Origin: Thalassovita mediterranea
GTDB lineage: Bacteria; Pseudomonadota; Alphaproteobacteria; Caulobacterales; Hyphomonadaceae
Reading direction: 5' to 3'
DNA length: 64,000 nucleotides
Assembly (NCBI GenBank): GCA_019448215.1
Contig: CP080408.1
Location: 434,001-498,000 of the forward strand
The translations under genes were made by a program, and so were the position numbers. Below the pieces are notes generated by a model. It was given only the letters and a program-made list of their open reading frames with translations, searched no databases and had not been told where the DNA came from. Below are positions 10,014 to 19,394 of the stretch, one piece after another. The stretch's first letter is position 1. The number at the start of each line of letters is the position of its first letter.

Positions 10014-11437
10014 GCCGATTCTCGCATGACCGGGCGGAGGGCATCCCCGCCGAGTGTTTCAACCGCCTCACGAAAGGCCTGTCCGCGCGCCTCGAAATCC
10101 TTGAACTGGTCGAAGCTGGCGCAGGCCGGTGAGAGCAGCACGATCGGGTTTTCCTCGCCCGACGCCTTTGCGTCCTCGAGCGCGCGGGCGACCGCCTTGT
10201 CCAGCGTGCCGCAGCTTTCATGGGCGGCCTTGCCGTCCAGCGTGCGCGCGAATTCATCAGCGGCTTCACCGACGAGATAGGCTTTGGCGACACGGTTCAT
10301 GAGCGGCATCAGCGGCTCAATACCGCCCGCCTTGGGCTGACCACCAGCAATCCAGTAAACGCGCGGATAAGCGCGGAGCGCCTGCTCTGCAGCCTGCGCA
10401 TTGGTTGCCTTGGAATCGTTGACGAAGCGCACGCCGTCGATCTCTCCGACCTGTTCCATCCGGTGCGCGAGGCCAGGGAAAGTCAGGATGGCGCCGAAGA
10501 TACGGCCGGGGTCGAGGCCAAGCGCGCGGCATGCGGCGTAGGCGGCGGCCGCATTCTGCCAGTTATGGCGACCCGGAAGCGTCGCGGAGTCGCCGAGGTC
10601 ACCAACGCGGACCGCATTGTTGGCGAGGCTGTCGAAGAGCTTGCCATCGACTGCGCTGACGCCGCGCCCCAGCGCGAACTCTGACGAGATGCGCGCGAGA
10701 CGCATTTCGCCGCTGCCAGCAAGGCCCATGGCGATGGCTTGTGTGTAGTGGTCGTCAATCCCTATGACCGCCGTGTCGCCACGCCCCTGATTGCGGAAGA
10801 TACGCTTCTTGGCGGCAACATAGCCATTCATATCGCCATGCCGGTCCAGATGGTCTGGTGACATGTTCAGGAGGACCGACACGTCGCAATGCAGGCTCTT
10901 GGTCAGGTCGAGCTGATAGGATGAGAGCTCAAGCACATAGTAGGCATTCGCCGACAGCGCCGGCAGGTCGAGGACGCCGGTACCGATATTACCGCCAACA
11001 TGAACGTCGAGGCCGCATTCTTTCAGGATGTGGCCGATAAGAGCGGTCGTGGTCGACTTTCCGTTTGTGCCCGTAATGCCGATGATCTTCGGGCGGCCAC
11101 GCTCTGGTAGTGACTGAACTGCCCGCGCGAAAAGCTCCATATCGCCAACCACCGGCACATTGGTCATCTGCGCCAGGCGCACGAGACGGTGTGGCTGCGG
11201 GTGTGTCAGCGGTATTCCGGGCGAGAGCACGAGAGCCGCGAAGTTCTGCCAGTCGCGCTTGTTGAGGTCCGAAACCGGGATGCCCTCAGCTTCAGCCTTG
11301 GCCCGCGATGCCTCATTGTCATCCCAGGCGTGAACCTTTGCCTTACCGGCTTTCAGAGCGCGCGCAGCCGCAAGGCCAGTCCGGCCAAGGCCGTACACCG
11401 CAACATCTCTTCCAGCATATTCGGTAATCGGGATCAT
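10010..11437 (-). CDS. murD: UDP-N-acetylmuramoyl-L-alanine--D-glutamate ligase
   Basis: 475-residue Mur ligase that adds D-glutamate. The N-terminal Rossmann-like start is VAVYGLGRTGLAAARAL, the ATP loop IIGITGTNGKSTTTALIG is near residue 115, LNMSPDHLDRHG follows, and the C-terminal FVNDSKATN is the standard substrate loop. The stop overlaps the ftsW ATG by 4 bases, and the gene starts 11 bases after mraY ends. Confidence 0.96.
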   Translation of the reverse strand: MIPITEYAGRDVAVYGLGRTGLAAARALKAGKAKVHAWDDNEASRAKAEAEGIPVSDLNKRDWQNFAALVLSPGIPLTHPQPHRLVRLAQMTNVPVVGDMELFARAVQSLPERGRPKIIGITGTNGKSTTTALIGHILKECGLDVHVGGNIGTGVLDLPALSANAYYVLELSSYQLDLTKSLHCDVSVLLNMSPDHLDRHGDMNGYVAAKKRIFRNQGRGDTAVIGIDDHYTQAIAMGLAGSGEMRLARISSEFALGRGVSAVDGKLFDSLANNAVRVGDLGDSATLPGRHNWQNAAAAYAACRALGLDPGRIFGAILTFPGLAHRMEQVGEIDGVRFVNDSKATNAQAAEQALRAYPRVYWIAGGQPKAGGIEPLMPLMNRVAKAYLVGEAADEFARTLDGKAAHESCGTLDKAVARALEDAKASGEENPIVLLSPACASFDQFKDFEARGQAFREAVETLGGDALRPVMRESA

Positions 11438-11448
11438 AAGGGTGCGGG

Positions 11449-12642
11449 CTACCTCAGCTTCAGCGTGGCAAGGCCCGCAAGGGCGAACAGGATAGAAAGA
11501 ATCCAGAACCGGACGACGACCTTGGTCTCAGGCCAGTTCTCTTTCTGGAAATGGTGGTGCAGCGGCGCCATCAGGAAGACGCGCTTGCCGGTCCCGGTGA
11601 AGCGCTTGGTGATCTTGAACCAGCCGACCTGGATCATCACTGACAGCGCTTCGATGACGAAAAGACCGCCAATGATGGCCAGCGCAAACTCATGCTTCAC
11701 CGCAACGGCGACGACGCCGATCAGGCCGCCAAGACCAAGCGATCCGGTGTCGCCCATGAAGACGGTCGCCGGGAAGGCATTGAACCAGAGAAAGCCCATG
11801 CCAGCGCCAATCATCGCGCCAAGCAGGACGCTCATCTCACCCGCGCCGGGCGTGAACTGGATGCCGAGATAATCGGCAAAGATGATGTTGCCTGTGAGAT
11901 AGGCGATCAGGGCGTAAGAACCGCCCGCAAAGATCACCGGCACGATGGCGAGGCCATCCAGACCGTCAGTGAAGTTCACCGCATTGGCAGAGCCGACGAT
12001 GACCACCATCGCGAAGATAATGAAGAAGCCGCCGAGCGGGATAAAGTAGTCATTCACGAATGGGACGGCAACGCCGCCGGAGAAGCTCTGATCGTTTGGC
12101 TCCAGCGAGGTCGGCGGGGCGAGGGCCGCGATGAACTCAGCGAGGCCGTTGAGCGGGCCCCATTCGGCATGGCCGAGTGGTGTATTGGCGCCGTGCAGGC
12201 CCATGATGAAGGCACCGGCGAGCGCTGCGACGATGAACTCCACCATCAGGCGGACCTGCGCGGACACGCCCGCATCGGTCTGCTTGGTGACTTTCGCATA
12301 GTCATCGAGGAAGCCAAGAAAGGCGAAGGCGACCGTCACGAAGAGAACGGTCCAGATGTATGGATTGCTGAGATCGGCCCAGAGAAGCGTTGCGACCAGA
12401 AGGCCGATCCAGATCAGGAAGCCGCCCATGGTTGGCGTGCCGCGCTTTTCGAGCTGTGCCTGAAGCGAAAGATCGCGGATCGGCTGGCCCTTGCCCTGAC
12501 GCTGGCGCAGCTGGCTGATCACCCAGTCCCCGGTAAGCACCGAAAACAGGAAAGCGGTAACGATCGCGCCGCCCGTGCGGAACGTCGTGTAGTTGAAAAG
12601 ACGAAAGAACCCGTCGTCTGCGGCCAGCAGCTCATACAGCAT
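11449..12642 (-). CDS. mraY: Phospho-N-acetylmuramoyl-pentapeptide transferase
   Basis: Integral membrane enzyme making lipid I from UDP-MurNAc-pentapeptide and undecaprenyl phosphate. About 397 residues from ATG 12642 (AGGGGGTCGCG upstream), longer than the usual 360-370. The catalytic DDYAKV segment, [10 protein letters not shown] and the C-terminal APLHHHFQ loop are all present. The extra length is a segment of about 30 residues ([18 protein letters not shown] region, near residues 155-190) in a loop before the strand [14 protein letters not shown]. The start overlaps the murF stop by 11 bases. Confidence 0.95.
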   Translation of the reverse strand: MLYELLAADDGFFRLFNYTTFRTGGAIVTAFLFSVLTGDWVISQLRQRQGKGQPIRDLSLQAQLEKRGTPTMGGFLIWIGLLVATLLWADLSNPYIWTVLFVTVAFAFLGFLDDYAKVTKQTDAGVSAQVRLMVEFIVAALAGAFIMGLHGANTPLGHAEWGPLNGLAEFIAALAPPTSLEPNDQSFSGGVAVPFVNDYFIPLGGFFIIFAMVVIVGSANAVNFTDGLDGLAIVPVIFAGGSYALIAYLTGNIIFADYLGIQFTPGAGEMSVLLGAMIGAGMGFLWFNAFPATVFMGDTGSLGLGGLIGVVAVAVKHEFALAIIGGLFVIEALSVMIQVGWFKITKRFTGTGKRVFLMAPLHHHFQKENWPETKVVVRFWILSILFALAGLATLKLR

Positions 12643-14125
12643 CGCGACCCCCTGCAGCCCCATCAGAGCCGCTATCCATCACCTGCTCGTCCGCGGTCTT
12701 GCTCCACTGGCGCAACCTGTCTGCGAGCCTCCCCATCCCGGAGGCATTCGAGCCTTTAATCAAGAGGATATCACCGTCCCGCAGAGAGTTTTTCACCACC
12801 CCGTCGAGGCCGTCAGCTTTCTCTGCCCAGTGCGATTCTATCTGTGATTCGATGCTCGCCTGCAGGGGCACCATTCCCCGGCCCGCGAGGAAGGCGGCGA
12901 CGGCGCCGCTATCAACCACTGGTTTAGATAGTTCGCTGTGCTCTTTTTGTGACGTTTCGCCAACTTCAAGCATTTCACCCAGCGCAACGAGGTGCCGACT
13001 GCCTTCTCTTGAGGCAAAGCTGGAGAGGGCCGCGCGCATGGATTCCGGGTTGGCATTGTAGGCATCATCCACGAGGACAAATTCGCCGCCGCCCGGGAGT
13101 TTGAGCCGTTCGGCCGTACCCCGGCCAGCAGGAGGCGCATAGCCGGACAGGTCCAGCGCGGCCTTGTAGAGGTCAATTGAGCTGTTCAGGCCGACGGCCA
13201 GCAAGGCGCAAGCGACATTGTCTGCCCAGTGTTCACCAACCGCATGGATTTCGACATCCAGCTTGCAGGTCAGCGTGTCGAGCGCGATGTGGCTCATGCC
13301 GCCCGCGCTGCCATAGGACTCGACCCACGACCATCCGTCACGATTGCTGATCCAGTCGAGGCCCGCGCTCGCGCCGTCCCGACCAAACAGCGCTATCGCG
13401 GCATTCGGTTTCAGCTCACGCACCCGCTCGACGAGGACGGGCAGCAGCTTGTCGCCGGCTGGCAGCACGACGATGCCGTCCGGCTCGAGGAGGCCTGCAG
13501 CAATATCGGACTTTTCGCGCGCAACGCCCTCGATCGAACCAAGGCCCTCAAGGTGTGCTGGCGCGATCTTGGTGATGACGCTGACATGCGGGGCGACCAT
13601 CTTGGAGCGCGGCGCAATCTCGCCCGGTGTAGACATGCCGATTTCGAAGACGGCGTATTCAGTATCGGCTGGCATGCGCGCCAGCGTCAGCGGCACGCCC
13701 CAGTGATTGTTGAAACTCTTGACCGACCAGTGCGCCTTGCCTGCGCCCCGGTGGATGCGTGCGATCATTTCCTTGACGCTGGTCTTGCCGACAGACCCGG
13801 TTACCGCGATCCGCACCGCGTCCTTTGCCCGCTCTCGCGCATAAAGGCCGAGCGCCTCCAGTGCAGCCATGACGTCGTCGACGACGATTAGCGGTCCTGA
13901 CGCGCCTTCGACCTCGCGGCTGACAAGTGCGGCACTTGCCCCTGCCTCAAAAGCGGCAGGAACGAAGTCGTGCCCGTCGCGGACATCCTTGAGCGCGATG
14001 AAGAGGTCGCCCTTCTCGAGCGAGCGCGTATCGATGGACACGCCATTCGCCTCAATGGCGCCAGTTAGGCGTCCGCCAGTTGCCTCGGCAATTTCCTCAG
14101 AAGTCCAGAGCGGGCGTGCCATCAT
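12632..14125 (-). CDS. murF: UDP-MurNAc-tripeptide--D-alanyl-D-alanine ligase
   Basis: 497-residue Mur ligase joining D-Ala-D-Ala, the product of ddl, to the precursor. Visible are [17 protein letters not shown] at the N-terminus, the ATP loop [28 protein letters not shown], and [18 protein letters not shown] near residue 345. The C-terminal [18 protein letters not shown] region is standard. The start overlaps the murE stop by 4 bases (ATGA). Confidence 0.96.
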   Translation of the reverse strand: MMARPLWTSEEIAEATGGRLTGAIEANGVSIDTRSLEKGDLFIALKDVRDGHDFVPAAFEAGASAALVSREVEGASGPLIVVDDVMAALEALGLYARERAKDAVRIAVTGSVGKTSVKEMIARIHRGAGKAHWSVKSFNNHWGVPLTLARMPADTEYAVFEIGMSTPGEIAPRSKMVAPHVSVITKIAPAHLEGLGSIEGVAREKSDIAAGLLEPDGIVVLPAGDKLLPVLVERVRELKPNAAIALFGRDGASAGLDWISNRDGWSWVESYGSAGGMSHIALDTLTCKLDVEIHAVGEHWADNVACALLAVGLNSSIDLYKAALDLSGYAPPAGRGTAERLKLPGGGEFVLVDDAYNANPESMRAALSSFASREGSRHLVALGEMLEVGETSQKEHSELSKPVVDSGAVAAFLAGRGMVPLQASIESQIESHWAEKADGLDGVVKNSLRDGDILLIKGSNASGMGRLADRLRQWSKTADEQVMDSGSDGAAGGRDAV

Positions 14126-15555
14126 TTGCGCGCCTCCAGCGCCGCGAGCGCGGTGTCCTGATCAGAGAATGGAAGAACCTTGTCGCCAATGATCTGGCCG
14201 GTTTCGTGGCCCTTGCCCGCGATGAGAAGCGTGTCACCTGCCTGAAGCTGCGCGACCGCATGCTGGATCGCTTCACCCCGATCCCCGATTTCCAGCGCGC
14301 CCTTGGCACCGGCTAGCACCGACTTGCGAATTTCTGCGGCATCCTCAGAGCGTGGATTGTCGTCGGTAACGATGACGACATCGGCCTGCTTCACGGCCAC
14401 TTCACCCATGATCGGGCGCTTTTTGCGGTCGCGGTCACCGCCGCAGCCAAAGATCACGAACAGGCGCCCCGCCGTGTGAGGACGCGCGGCGCGGATCAGC
14501 GTATCAAGACCATCGGGCGTGTGCGCATAATCGACGAAGACGCCAGCGCCGTCAGAGGTTTCGCCGACAAATTCGAGACGGCCTTTCACGGGCTTCAGAC
14601 CGGAAAGACCCTTCTTCACATCCGCAAGGCTCGCGCCCAGCGACAGGGCGAGCCCAGCCGCCGTCAGGGCGTTGAGCGCCTGGAACTCACCAATCAGCGG
14701 GAGCTCGACTTCGGTTTCCTCGCCATGCCATTTCAGGAATAGCGTCTGGCCCGTCGCCTTTGGCATCAGCTCGGCAATCTTGAGATCATCACCGCGCCAG
14801 CCAACAGAAAGCGACTTCAGGCCGCGCGCCTTCGCGCCTGCTTCGAAGGCGCCGCGCTCCGGGCTGTCTGCATTAATGACGGCAGGCGCGCCTGCTGGCA
14901 GCAGATCGGAGAAGAGCCGCATCTTTGCGGCGCGGTACTCATCCATGTCCGCATGGTAGTCGAGATGATCCTGGGTCAAATTCGTGAACGCACCTGCCGC
15001 GAGTTTGACGGCATCCAGCCTGTACTGGACGAGACCGTGGGAGGACGCCTCCATCGCGCAATGCGTCACGCCTTCATCGGCGAGCTTTGCCAGTGTCTCA
15101 TGGATCGCCACCGGGTCAGGCGTGGTGTGCCCAAGATCGATATGCCCGTTGGGGCCGATTGCACCGAGCGTCCCCATCGAGGCGGCTGTGATCCCGGCGC
15201 TCTCCCAGATCTGGCGCAGGAAATCGACGGTGGAGCTTTTGCCATTCGTACCGGTGACAGCAACAACGTGCTGGGGCTGACGCGCATAGAAAGCCGCCGA
15301 AGCGGTCGCCAGCGCGAGACGCGGCTCATCAACCTCAATGGCGACGGCGTTTCCGACATCCGGCAGGTCATGGCCGATGATGGCAACGGCGCCCTTCTCG
15401 AGCGCCTGCGGGATAAACTGGCGGCCGTCCGCGGCGACGCCTTTCAGGGCGGCGAAGACAAAGCCCGGCGCAACCTTGCGGCTATCAGCCGTCAGCCCGC
15501 TGACCTCTACGGTCGCGGGCAGGTTCTTTCCGGGAAACAGGGCGGCGAGATTCAC
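14122..15555 (-). CDS. murE: UDP-MurNAc-dipeptide--meso-diaminopimelate ligase
   Basis: 477-residue Mur ligase adding the third stem residue. VVAVTGTNGKSSTVDFLRQ is the ATP loop, AMEASSHGL and TNLTQDHLDYH follow, and VTDDNPRSE contains the DNPR motif that selects meso-diaminopimelate over lysine. The C-terminus has GKGHETGQI. The cell wall is therefore of the ordinary Gram-negative DAP type. Start and the ftsI stop overlap by 4 bases. Confidence 0.96.
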   Translation of the reverse strand: MNLAALFPGKNLPATVEVSGLTADSRKVAPGFVFAALKGVAADGRQFIPQALEKGAVAIIGHDLPDVGNAVAIEVDEPRLALATASAAFYARQPQHVVAVTGTNGKSSTVDFLRQIWESAGITAASMGTLGAIGPNGHIDLGHTTPDPVAIHETLAKLADEGVTHCAMEASSHGLVQYRLDAVKLAAGAFTNLTQDHLDYHADMDEYRAAKMRLFSDLLPAGAPAVINADSPERGAFEAGAKARGLKSLSVGWRGDDLKIAELMPKATGQTLFLKWHGEETEVELPLIGEFQALNALTAAGLALSLGASLADVKKGLSGLKPVKGRLEFVGETSDGAGVFVDYAHTPDGLDTLIRAARPHTAGRLFVIFGCGGDRDRKKRPIMGEVAVKQADVVIVTDDNPRSEDAAEIRKSVLAGAKGALEIGDRGEAIQHAVAQLQAGDTLLIAGKGHETGQIIGDKVLPFSDQDTALAALEARK

Positions 15556-17207
15556 AGCGTACTCCTTCTCTCTGCGACGGAGCGAACGAGCGGGCTTTCA
15601 TACGGACCGTAATCATCGAAGCTGGGCTCTACGCCAAGCGATGGGGCGATCCGGTTGATGACCCGCCCTGCCGTCGGTGCAGCATTCCAGGCTGCCGTAC
15701 GTCCGCGCCCGACATCCGCCTTGGGGGAGTCAAGCACGATCAATACGACATATTCAGGACTGTCAGCGGGAAATACCGCCGCAAAGGAGGCGATGTTCGC
15801 ATTGTTGGCATAGCCGCCAGCGACGGGCTTTTCCGCCGTGCCAGTCTTGCCCGCCACGCGATAACCCGCGACTTCGGCCTGCCCGCCCGTACCGTCCACG
15901 ACCGCTTCGCGGAGCATGTGCGTGATTAGCGATGCTGTCGGCGCAGAGACGACACGGCGCACTTCGCGCTCTGTGTTCCGGTTCGCGAGGATGGTCGGCT
16001 CAATGACTTCCCCGCTATTTGCGAACATCGAGAACGCGCCCGCAAACGCAATCGGAGAGACTGCGATGCCATGGCCATAGCTGACGGTGGCCGCATGGAT
16101 ATCGTCAAAGCGCGATGGCAGGATCGGATCAGCGCTTCCGGCAAGCTCAATCGGTGAGCGCTCGAAAAGGCCGAGGTTTTCCAGGATATCCTGCTGGCGG
16201 CGTGCACCGAGCATCAGGGCGACCTTGACCGTGCCGATATTGGAGCTTTCGGAGACAATCTTTGCTGGAGAAATGGGACCCGGGATACGGTGCGTATCGC
16301 CGATCCGGCGCCCGGCGATTACGATCGGCTCTTCAACATCGAAGGTGTCTGACGGCCGGATGGCGCCCGTGTCGATACCCGCTGCGACGGTGATCGGCTT
16401 GAACACGGAGCCAAGCTCGAACACGGAGTTGACGGCCCGGTTGGCGCGGGCCGGGTCATCGCTGGCCAGCGTGTGCGCGCGGTTCGGGTCGATGGGCGGC
16501 CAGCTTGCGAGGCCTAGCACTTCGCCATTGCGCGCATTTAGCACGACGCCTGCGCCGCCTTCGATTTCATATTCGGTGGCTGCAGTGGAAAGCTCGGACT
16601 CCAGCATGTGCTGAACGCTGGAATCGATGGTCAGGCGAAGCGGCTCACCGCCATCTGCGAGCTCTGCATCCAGCGCATATTCGACACCCGCGAGCCCCTG
16701 CCCGTCCGTACCGGCATAGCCGAGCACATGGCCCGCGAGGGTCCTGCGCGGATAGACGCGGCGGCTTTCCTCGCGAAAGCCCAAGCCTTCCAGGTTGAGG
16801 TCGAACACGGCCTTATGCTGGCGGGGCGTGAGGCCCCGCTTTATCCAGACGAAAGCACGCTCATTATCGGAAAGGCGGCGCGTCAGCGTATCGACGTCCA
16901 GCTCCGGGAAGACGCTGACCAGACCTGCAGCAACGACTTCCGGCTCCCAGATGGCGCGGGGGTCTGCAAACAGGGAATAGACGTTCACAGAGGTCGCCAG
17001 CAGCACGCCATTGCGGTCCACGATGTCGGCGCGGCGTGCAGGTTCTTCGAACGCGGTCGAGACACCCTCCTGCCCGGACGGCCCGGCGAGCGCGACGAAC
17101 CCGGCTTTCATCGTCACGGCCAGAAAGCCGACGCATAGCGCAAGCGACACAAGGCGCGCGCGAAGGGCGGAGCCCTCGACTTCACTGGAAGCGAGGCGAT
17201 CAGTCAT
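15552..17207 (-). CDS. ftsI: FtsI, septal penicillin-binding protein (class B)
   Basis: Septal transpeptidase partner of FtsW. About 551 residues from ATG 17207 (AGGGGG upstream; ten further codons upstream lack support). One membrane segment lies near residues 20-42. The pedestal domain starts ADIVDRNGVLLA; the transpeptidase has the active-site SxxK in ELGSVFKPIT, the SxN triad in SESSNIG, and KTG in VAGKTGTAEKP. The start overlaps the ftsL stop by 8 bases. Confidence 0.96.
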   Translation of the reverse strand: MTDRLASSEVEGSALRARLVSLALCVGFLAVTMKAGFVALAGPSGQEGVSTAFEEPARRADIVDRNGVLLATSVNVYSLFADPRAIWEPEVVAAGLVSVFPELDVDTLTRRLSDNERAFVWIKRGLTPRQHKAVFDLNLEGLGFREESRRVYPRRTLAGHVLGYAGTDGQGLAGVEYALDAELADGGEPLRLTIDSSVQHMLESELSTAATEYEIEGGAGVVLNARNGEVLGLASWPPIDPNRAHTLASDDPARANRAVNSVFELGSVFKPITVAAGIDTGAIRPSDTFDVEEPIVIAGRRIGDTHRIPGPISPAKIVSESSNIGTVKVALMLGARRQQDILENLGLFERSPIELAGSADPILPSRFDDIHAATVSYGHGIAVSPIAFAGAFSMFANSGEVIEPTILANRNTEREVRRVVSAPTASLITHMLREAVVDGTGGQAEVAGYRVAGKTGTAEKPVAGGYANNANIASFAAVFPADSPEYVVLIVLDSPKADVGRGRTAAWNAAPTAGRVINRIAPSLGVEPSFDDYGPYESPLVRSVAERRSTL

Positions 17208-17544
17208 GACGCACCCCCTGCGACCCACCTTCAGCAACGCTTATGTCGCGGGCGTCATCAACGGCGTCAAAGATGTGCGGCAGGTCCTCTGCGCGAACGA
17301 ACTGTTCGGCGCGCGGCGTGACCATGCCAAGCTCGTTGCGGGCATAATCTTCAACCCAGTCTTCACGCGACAGGGTGCTGAGCTCCCCCAGCAGGATCTG
17401 GCGCTCATCAATGGCGCGCTCGATCTCTGCTTCGATGCCAGCGATGCGCTCAGCGCTGTCTGCAGCGCCATATTTCGCCCGGTAAAGGCTGAAGATCAGG
17501 AGCGCGATGACACCAAGACCGACCATGAATGCGCGGCGGCTCAT
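17200..17544 (-). CDS. ftsL: FtsL-like small divisome protein
   Basis: 114 residues: a very short cytoplasmic end, one membrane segment (about residues 7-21, FMVGLGVIALLIFSLY), then a charged helix with heptad-like spacing (AERIAGIEAEIERAIDERQILLGELSTLS). That layout and the position between rsmH and ftsI identify FtsL, which forms a coiled coil with FtsB and regulates FtsWI. Sequence conservation of FtsL is low, so the call rests on architecture and context. The start overlaps the rsmH stop by 4 bases. Confidence 0.85.
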   Translation of the reverse strand: MSRRAFMVGLGVIALLIFSLYRAKYGAADSAERIAGIEAEIERAIDERQILLGELSTLSREDWVEDYARNELGMVTPRAEQFVRAEDLPHIFDAVDDARDISVAEGGSQGVRHD

Positions 17545-18533
17545 GAGGAGACCTCCACGCTATCAAGGCGCGGAAGATTGAGACCGGTATCGACCGGCTC
17601 GCCCCAGGCTGGCGCATCCGTGCGCACCGCAAGACGCAGCTTGGCAGACCGGGCGCGTGGATTGGCTTGCGTTTCTGCCTCGCCCGGCTCGATTGCCTTT
17701 CTCTTTACGAGATCAAAACTTGGCGCGCGGCCAGCCTCTGGCGCGGGCAGGTAGCGAGAGCCACCGCCCGTCTGGCCAGCCCTCTCCTTCAGGAACTGCT
17801 TGACCATCCTGTCCTCCAACGAGTGGAAAGTCACAATGGCTAGCCGGCCTCCTGGCCTCATCAGTGCCTCGCAGGCATCCAGAGCTCTTGCAAGCTCACC
17901 CAGTTCATCATTGACGAACATCCTGATCGCCTGGAATGACCTGGTTGCTGGATGCGTCCGCGCGCCCCGGCGCCCGCCCATTGCATCTTCTATGTGGCCG
18001 GCAAGATCGAGTGTTGTGGTGAACGGAGCCTTAAGACGGCGCGCGGAAATCGACTTTGCGATGCGGCGGGACTGCTTTTCTTCTCCGAGCCGGAAAATGA
18101 TGTCGGCAAGCGCCTTTTCAGGCATCGTATTGACCACGTCCGCAGCTGACGGGCCATCGCCGCCCATACGCATATCGAGCGGCCCATCGCGCATGAAGGA
18201 GAAGCCGCGATCGGCCTCATCCAGCTGAAAGGACGACACGCCAAGGTCGAGCGTAATTCCGTCGACGGCGTCATAGCCTGCAGCAGGCAGTAGCGTCGCC
18301 ATGTCACCGAAGCACCCCAGCAGAGGCGTGAGCCGCCCATCATAGTCGCTCGCCCCATTCGCGCGGTCGATCGCGGTCTCGTCCCGGTCGATCCCGACCA
18401 CCTGGCAGTTAGCCGCCTTGAGGATGGCGCGAGTATAGCCGCCGCCGCCCAGCGTGCCATCGACGATGACGTCGCCGTCTTCAGGTGCGAGACCTTCTAC
18501 GACTTCATCTAGAAGAACCGGCACATGCCCCAT
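17541..18533 (-). CDS. rsmH: 16S rRNA (cytosine-1402-N4)-methyltransferase
   Basis: 330-residue SAM-dependent methyltransferase acting on C1402 of 16S rRNA in the decoding centre. The N-terminus HVPVLLDEVVEGL and the SAM site VDGTLGGGGYTRAIL are diagnostic, with GIDRDETAI following. LDLGVSSFQLDEADRGFSF and the late NDELGEL and TFHSLEDR motifs are also present. ATG shares a base with the mraZ stop (TGATG), so the two are translationally coupled. Confidence 0.97.
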   Translation of the reverse strand: MGHVPVLLDEVVEGLAPEDGDVIVDGTLGGGGYTRAILKAANCQVVGIDRDETAIDRANGASDYDGRLTPLLGCFGDMATLLPAAGYDAVDGITLDLGVSSFQLDEADRGFSFMRDGPLDMRMGGDGPSAADVVNTMPEKALADIIFRLGEEKQSRRIAKSISARRLKAPFTTTLDLAGHIEDAMGGRRGARTHPATRSFQAIRMFVNDELGELARALDACEALMRPGGRLAIVTFHSLEDRMVKQFLKERAGQTGGGSRYLPAPEAGRAPSFDLVKRKAIEPGEAETQANPRARSAKLRLAVRTDAPAWGEPVDTGLNLPRLDSVEVSS

Positions 18534-19033
18534 CAGACGTCCCCCGTCCCGGTGGCACCGATGCCTGGCAGATTGCCCGAAGCCATCGCTTTCTGGAATG
18601 GCTCATCAAGCGCGCTCTGATTGTCGAGCGCGGCCTGCGCCATCTTCGCATCGAAGGCGTGGAAGCGCGATGGTTCCCAGATGTGAAACCGGTCAAAGGC
18701 GCCCGCGAAGACAAGCTTCTTCTCGATGCCAGCCGCCTCGAGCAGGTGCGCGGGCAGCGTGATGCGACCGGTATCGTCCATCTTCAGGTCAGCGGACTTG
18801 GTGAAGATTGCATGCATGAAAGCGCGGCGGTGCGGATCCGTCGGGGCCATGCGCGCGAGCGTCTGGCGATAGACGGCCATCAACTCATCGCCGCCGCCTT
18901 CGAGGCAGCCCGACCCATCCATCGCGGGCCAGACAAAGAGGCGGGAACCGCCACCCAGAGCTGCGCGGAAGGATGCAGGGACGGAGACCCGTCCCTTTGC
19001 ATCAAGCGCAGTTTCATAGGTGGAAATGAACAC
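18533..19033 (-). CDS. mraZ: MraZ, transcriptional regulator of the dcw cluster
   Basis: 166 residues, GTG start, with two AbrB-like swapped-hairpin repeats: TALDAKGRVSVPASFR near the N-terminus and LKMDDTGRITLPAHLLE in the middle, each with the DxxGR signature. MraZ forms rings that bind direct TGGGN repeats in its own promoter and repress the cluster. A matching box array lies 36-101 bp upstream. The C-terminal 20 residues beyond the second domain are longer than in E. coli. Confidence 0.96.
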   Translation of the reverse strand: MFISTYETALDAKGRVSVPASFRAALGGGSRLFVWPAMDGSGCLEGGGDELMAVYRQTLARMAPTDPHRRAFMHAIFTKSADLKMDDTGRITLPAHLLEAAGIEKKLVFAGAFDRFHIWEPSRFHAFDAKMAQAALDNQSALDEPFQKAMASGNLPGIGATGTGDV

Positions 19034-19068
19034 CAGCCACTTTCCCTTCAGCCCAGCCCCACATTCGG

Positions 19069-19134
19069 TGGGATAGTTGTGATCAGATTTGGGATAGCAT
19101 GGGTCAGCTAGGGCACCAATGGGCAGGCATGGTG
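19069..19134. promoter_or_regulatory. MraZ operator: TGGGN box array upstream of mraZ
   Basis: On the + strand, boxes start at 19090 (TGGGA), 19100 (TGGGT), 19110 (AGGGC), 19120 (TGGGC) and 19130 (TGGTG), each 5-bp box separated by 5 bp. A further TGGGA at 19069 shares TGGGATAG with the one at 19090 and sits 21 bp away. This equals the known MraZ pattern of TGGGN repeats with 5-bp spacers, one helical turn apart. The wider 361-bp gap (19034-19394) also contains a GATTC CcrM-type site at 19134-19138 and the promoter regions of mraZ and trkH; nothing else is recognised. Confidence 0.85.
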
Positions 19135-19394
19135 ATTCGCTTATTTCACAAGCGACCAGAACAAGAACATAAGCCGAATATAACGGAACGGCCCGGCGCT
19201 CACGAGCAGTAAGACACCCCTCGGGGGCAATAAGTGACTGATTTACAAAGGGTTAATAATTTGCGCGAAACCCCATGCATTTTTTTAACGCCGCGTGTGT
19301 TTTTCGGTGGAAGGCCGGTGCTGCCCAACTTCGCGATTATGGCCTGAAGAATTTGACGACCTCTGGCCCGGTTCGGTGTTAGAGGCTGTCAGGC

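Noticed and set aside
11692-12759. 355-codon open frame opposite mraY and murF
   Set aside because: Antisense to two clear genes; arginine- and histidine-rich translation without any domain is typical of high-GC shadow frames.
19242-19256. TTTA-N7-TTAA, near match to the CtrA site, in the mraZ/trkH gap
   Set aside because: One mismatch in the first half and no second site; too weak to list.
19353-19382. TTGACG with TGTTAG at 18-bp spacing ahead of trkH
   Set aside because: The -10 element is poor and would leave only about 12 bases before the ATG.
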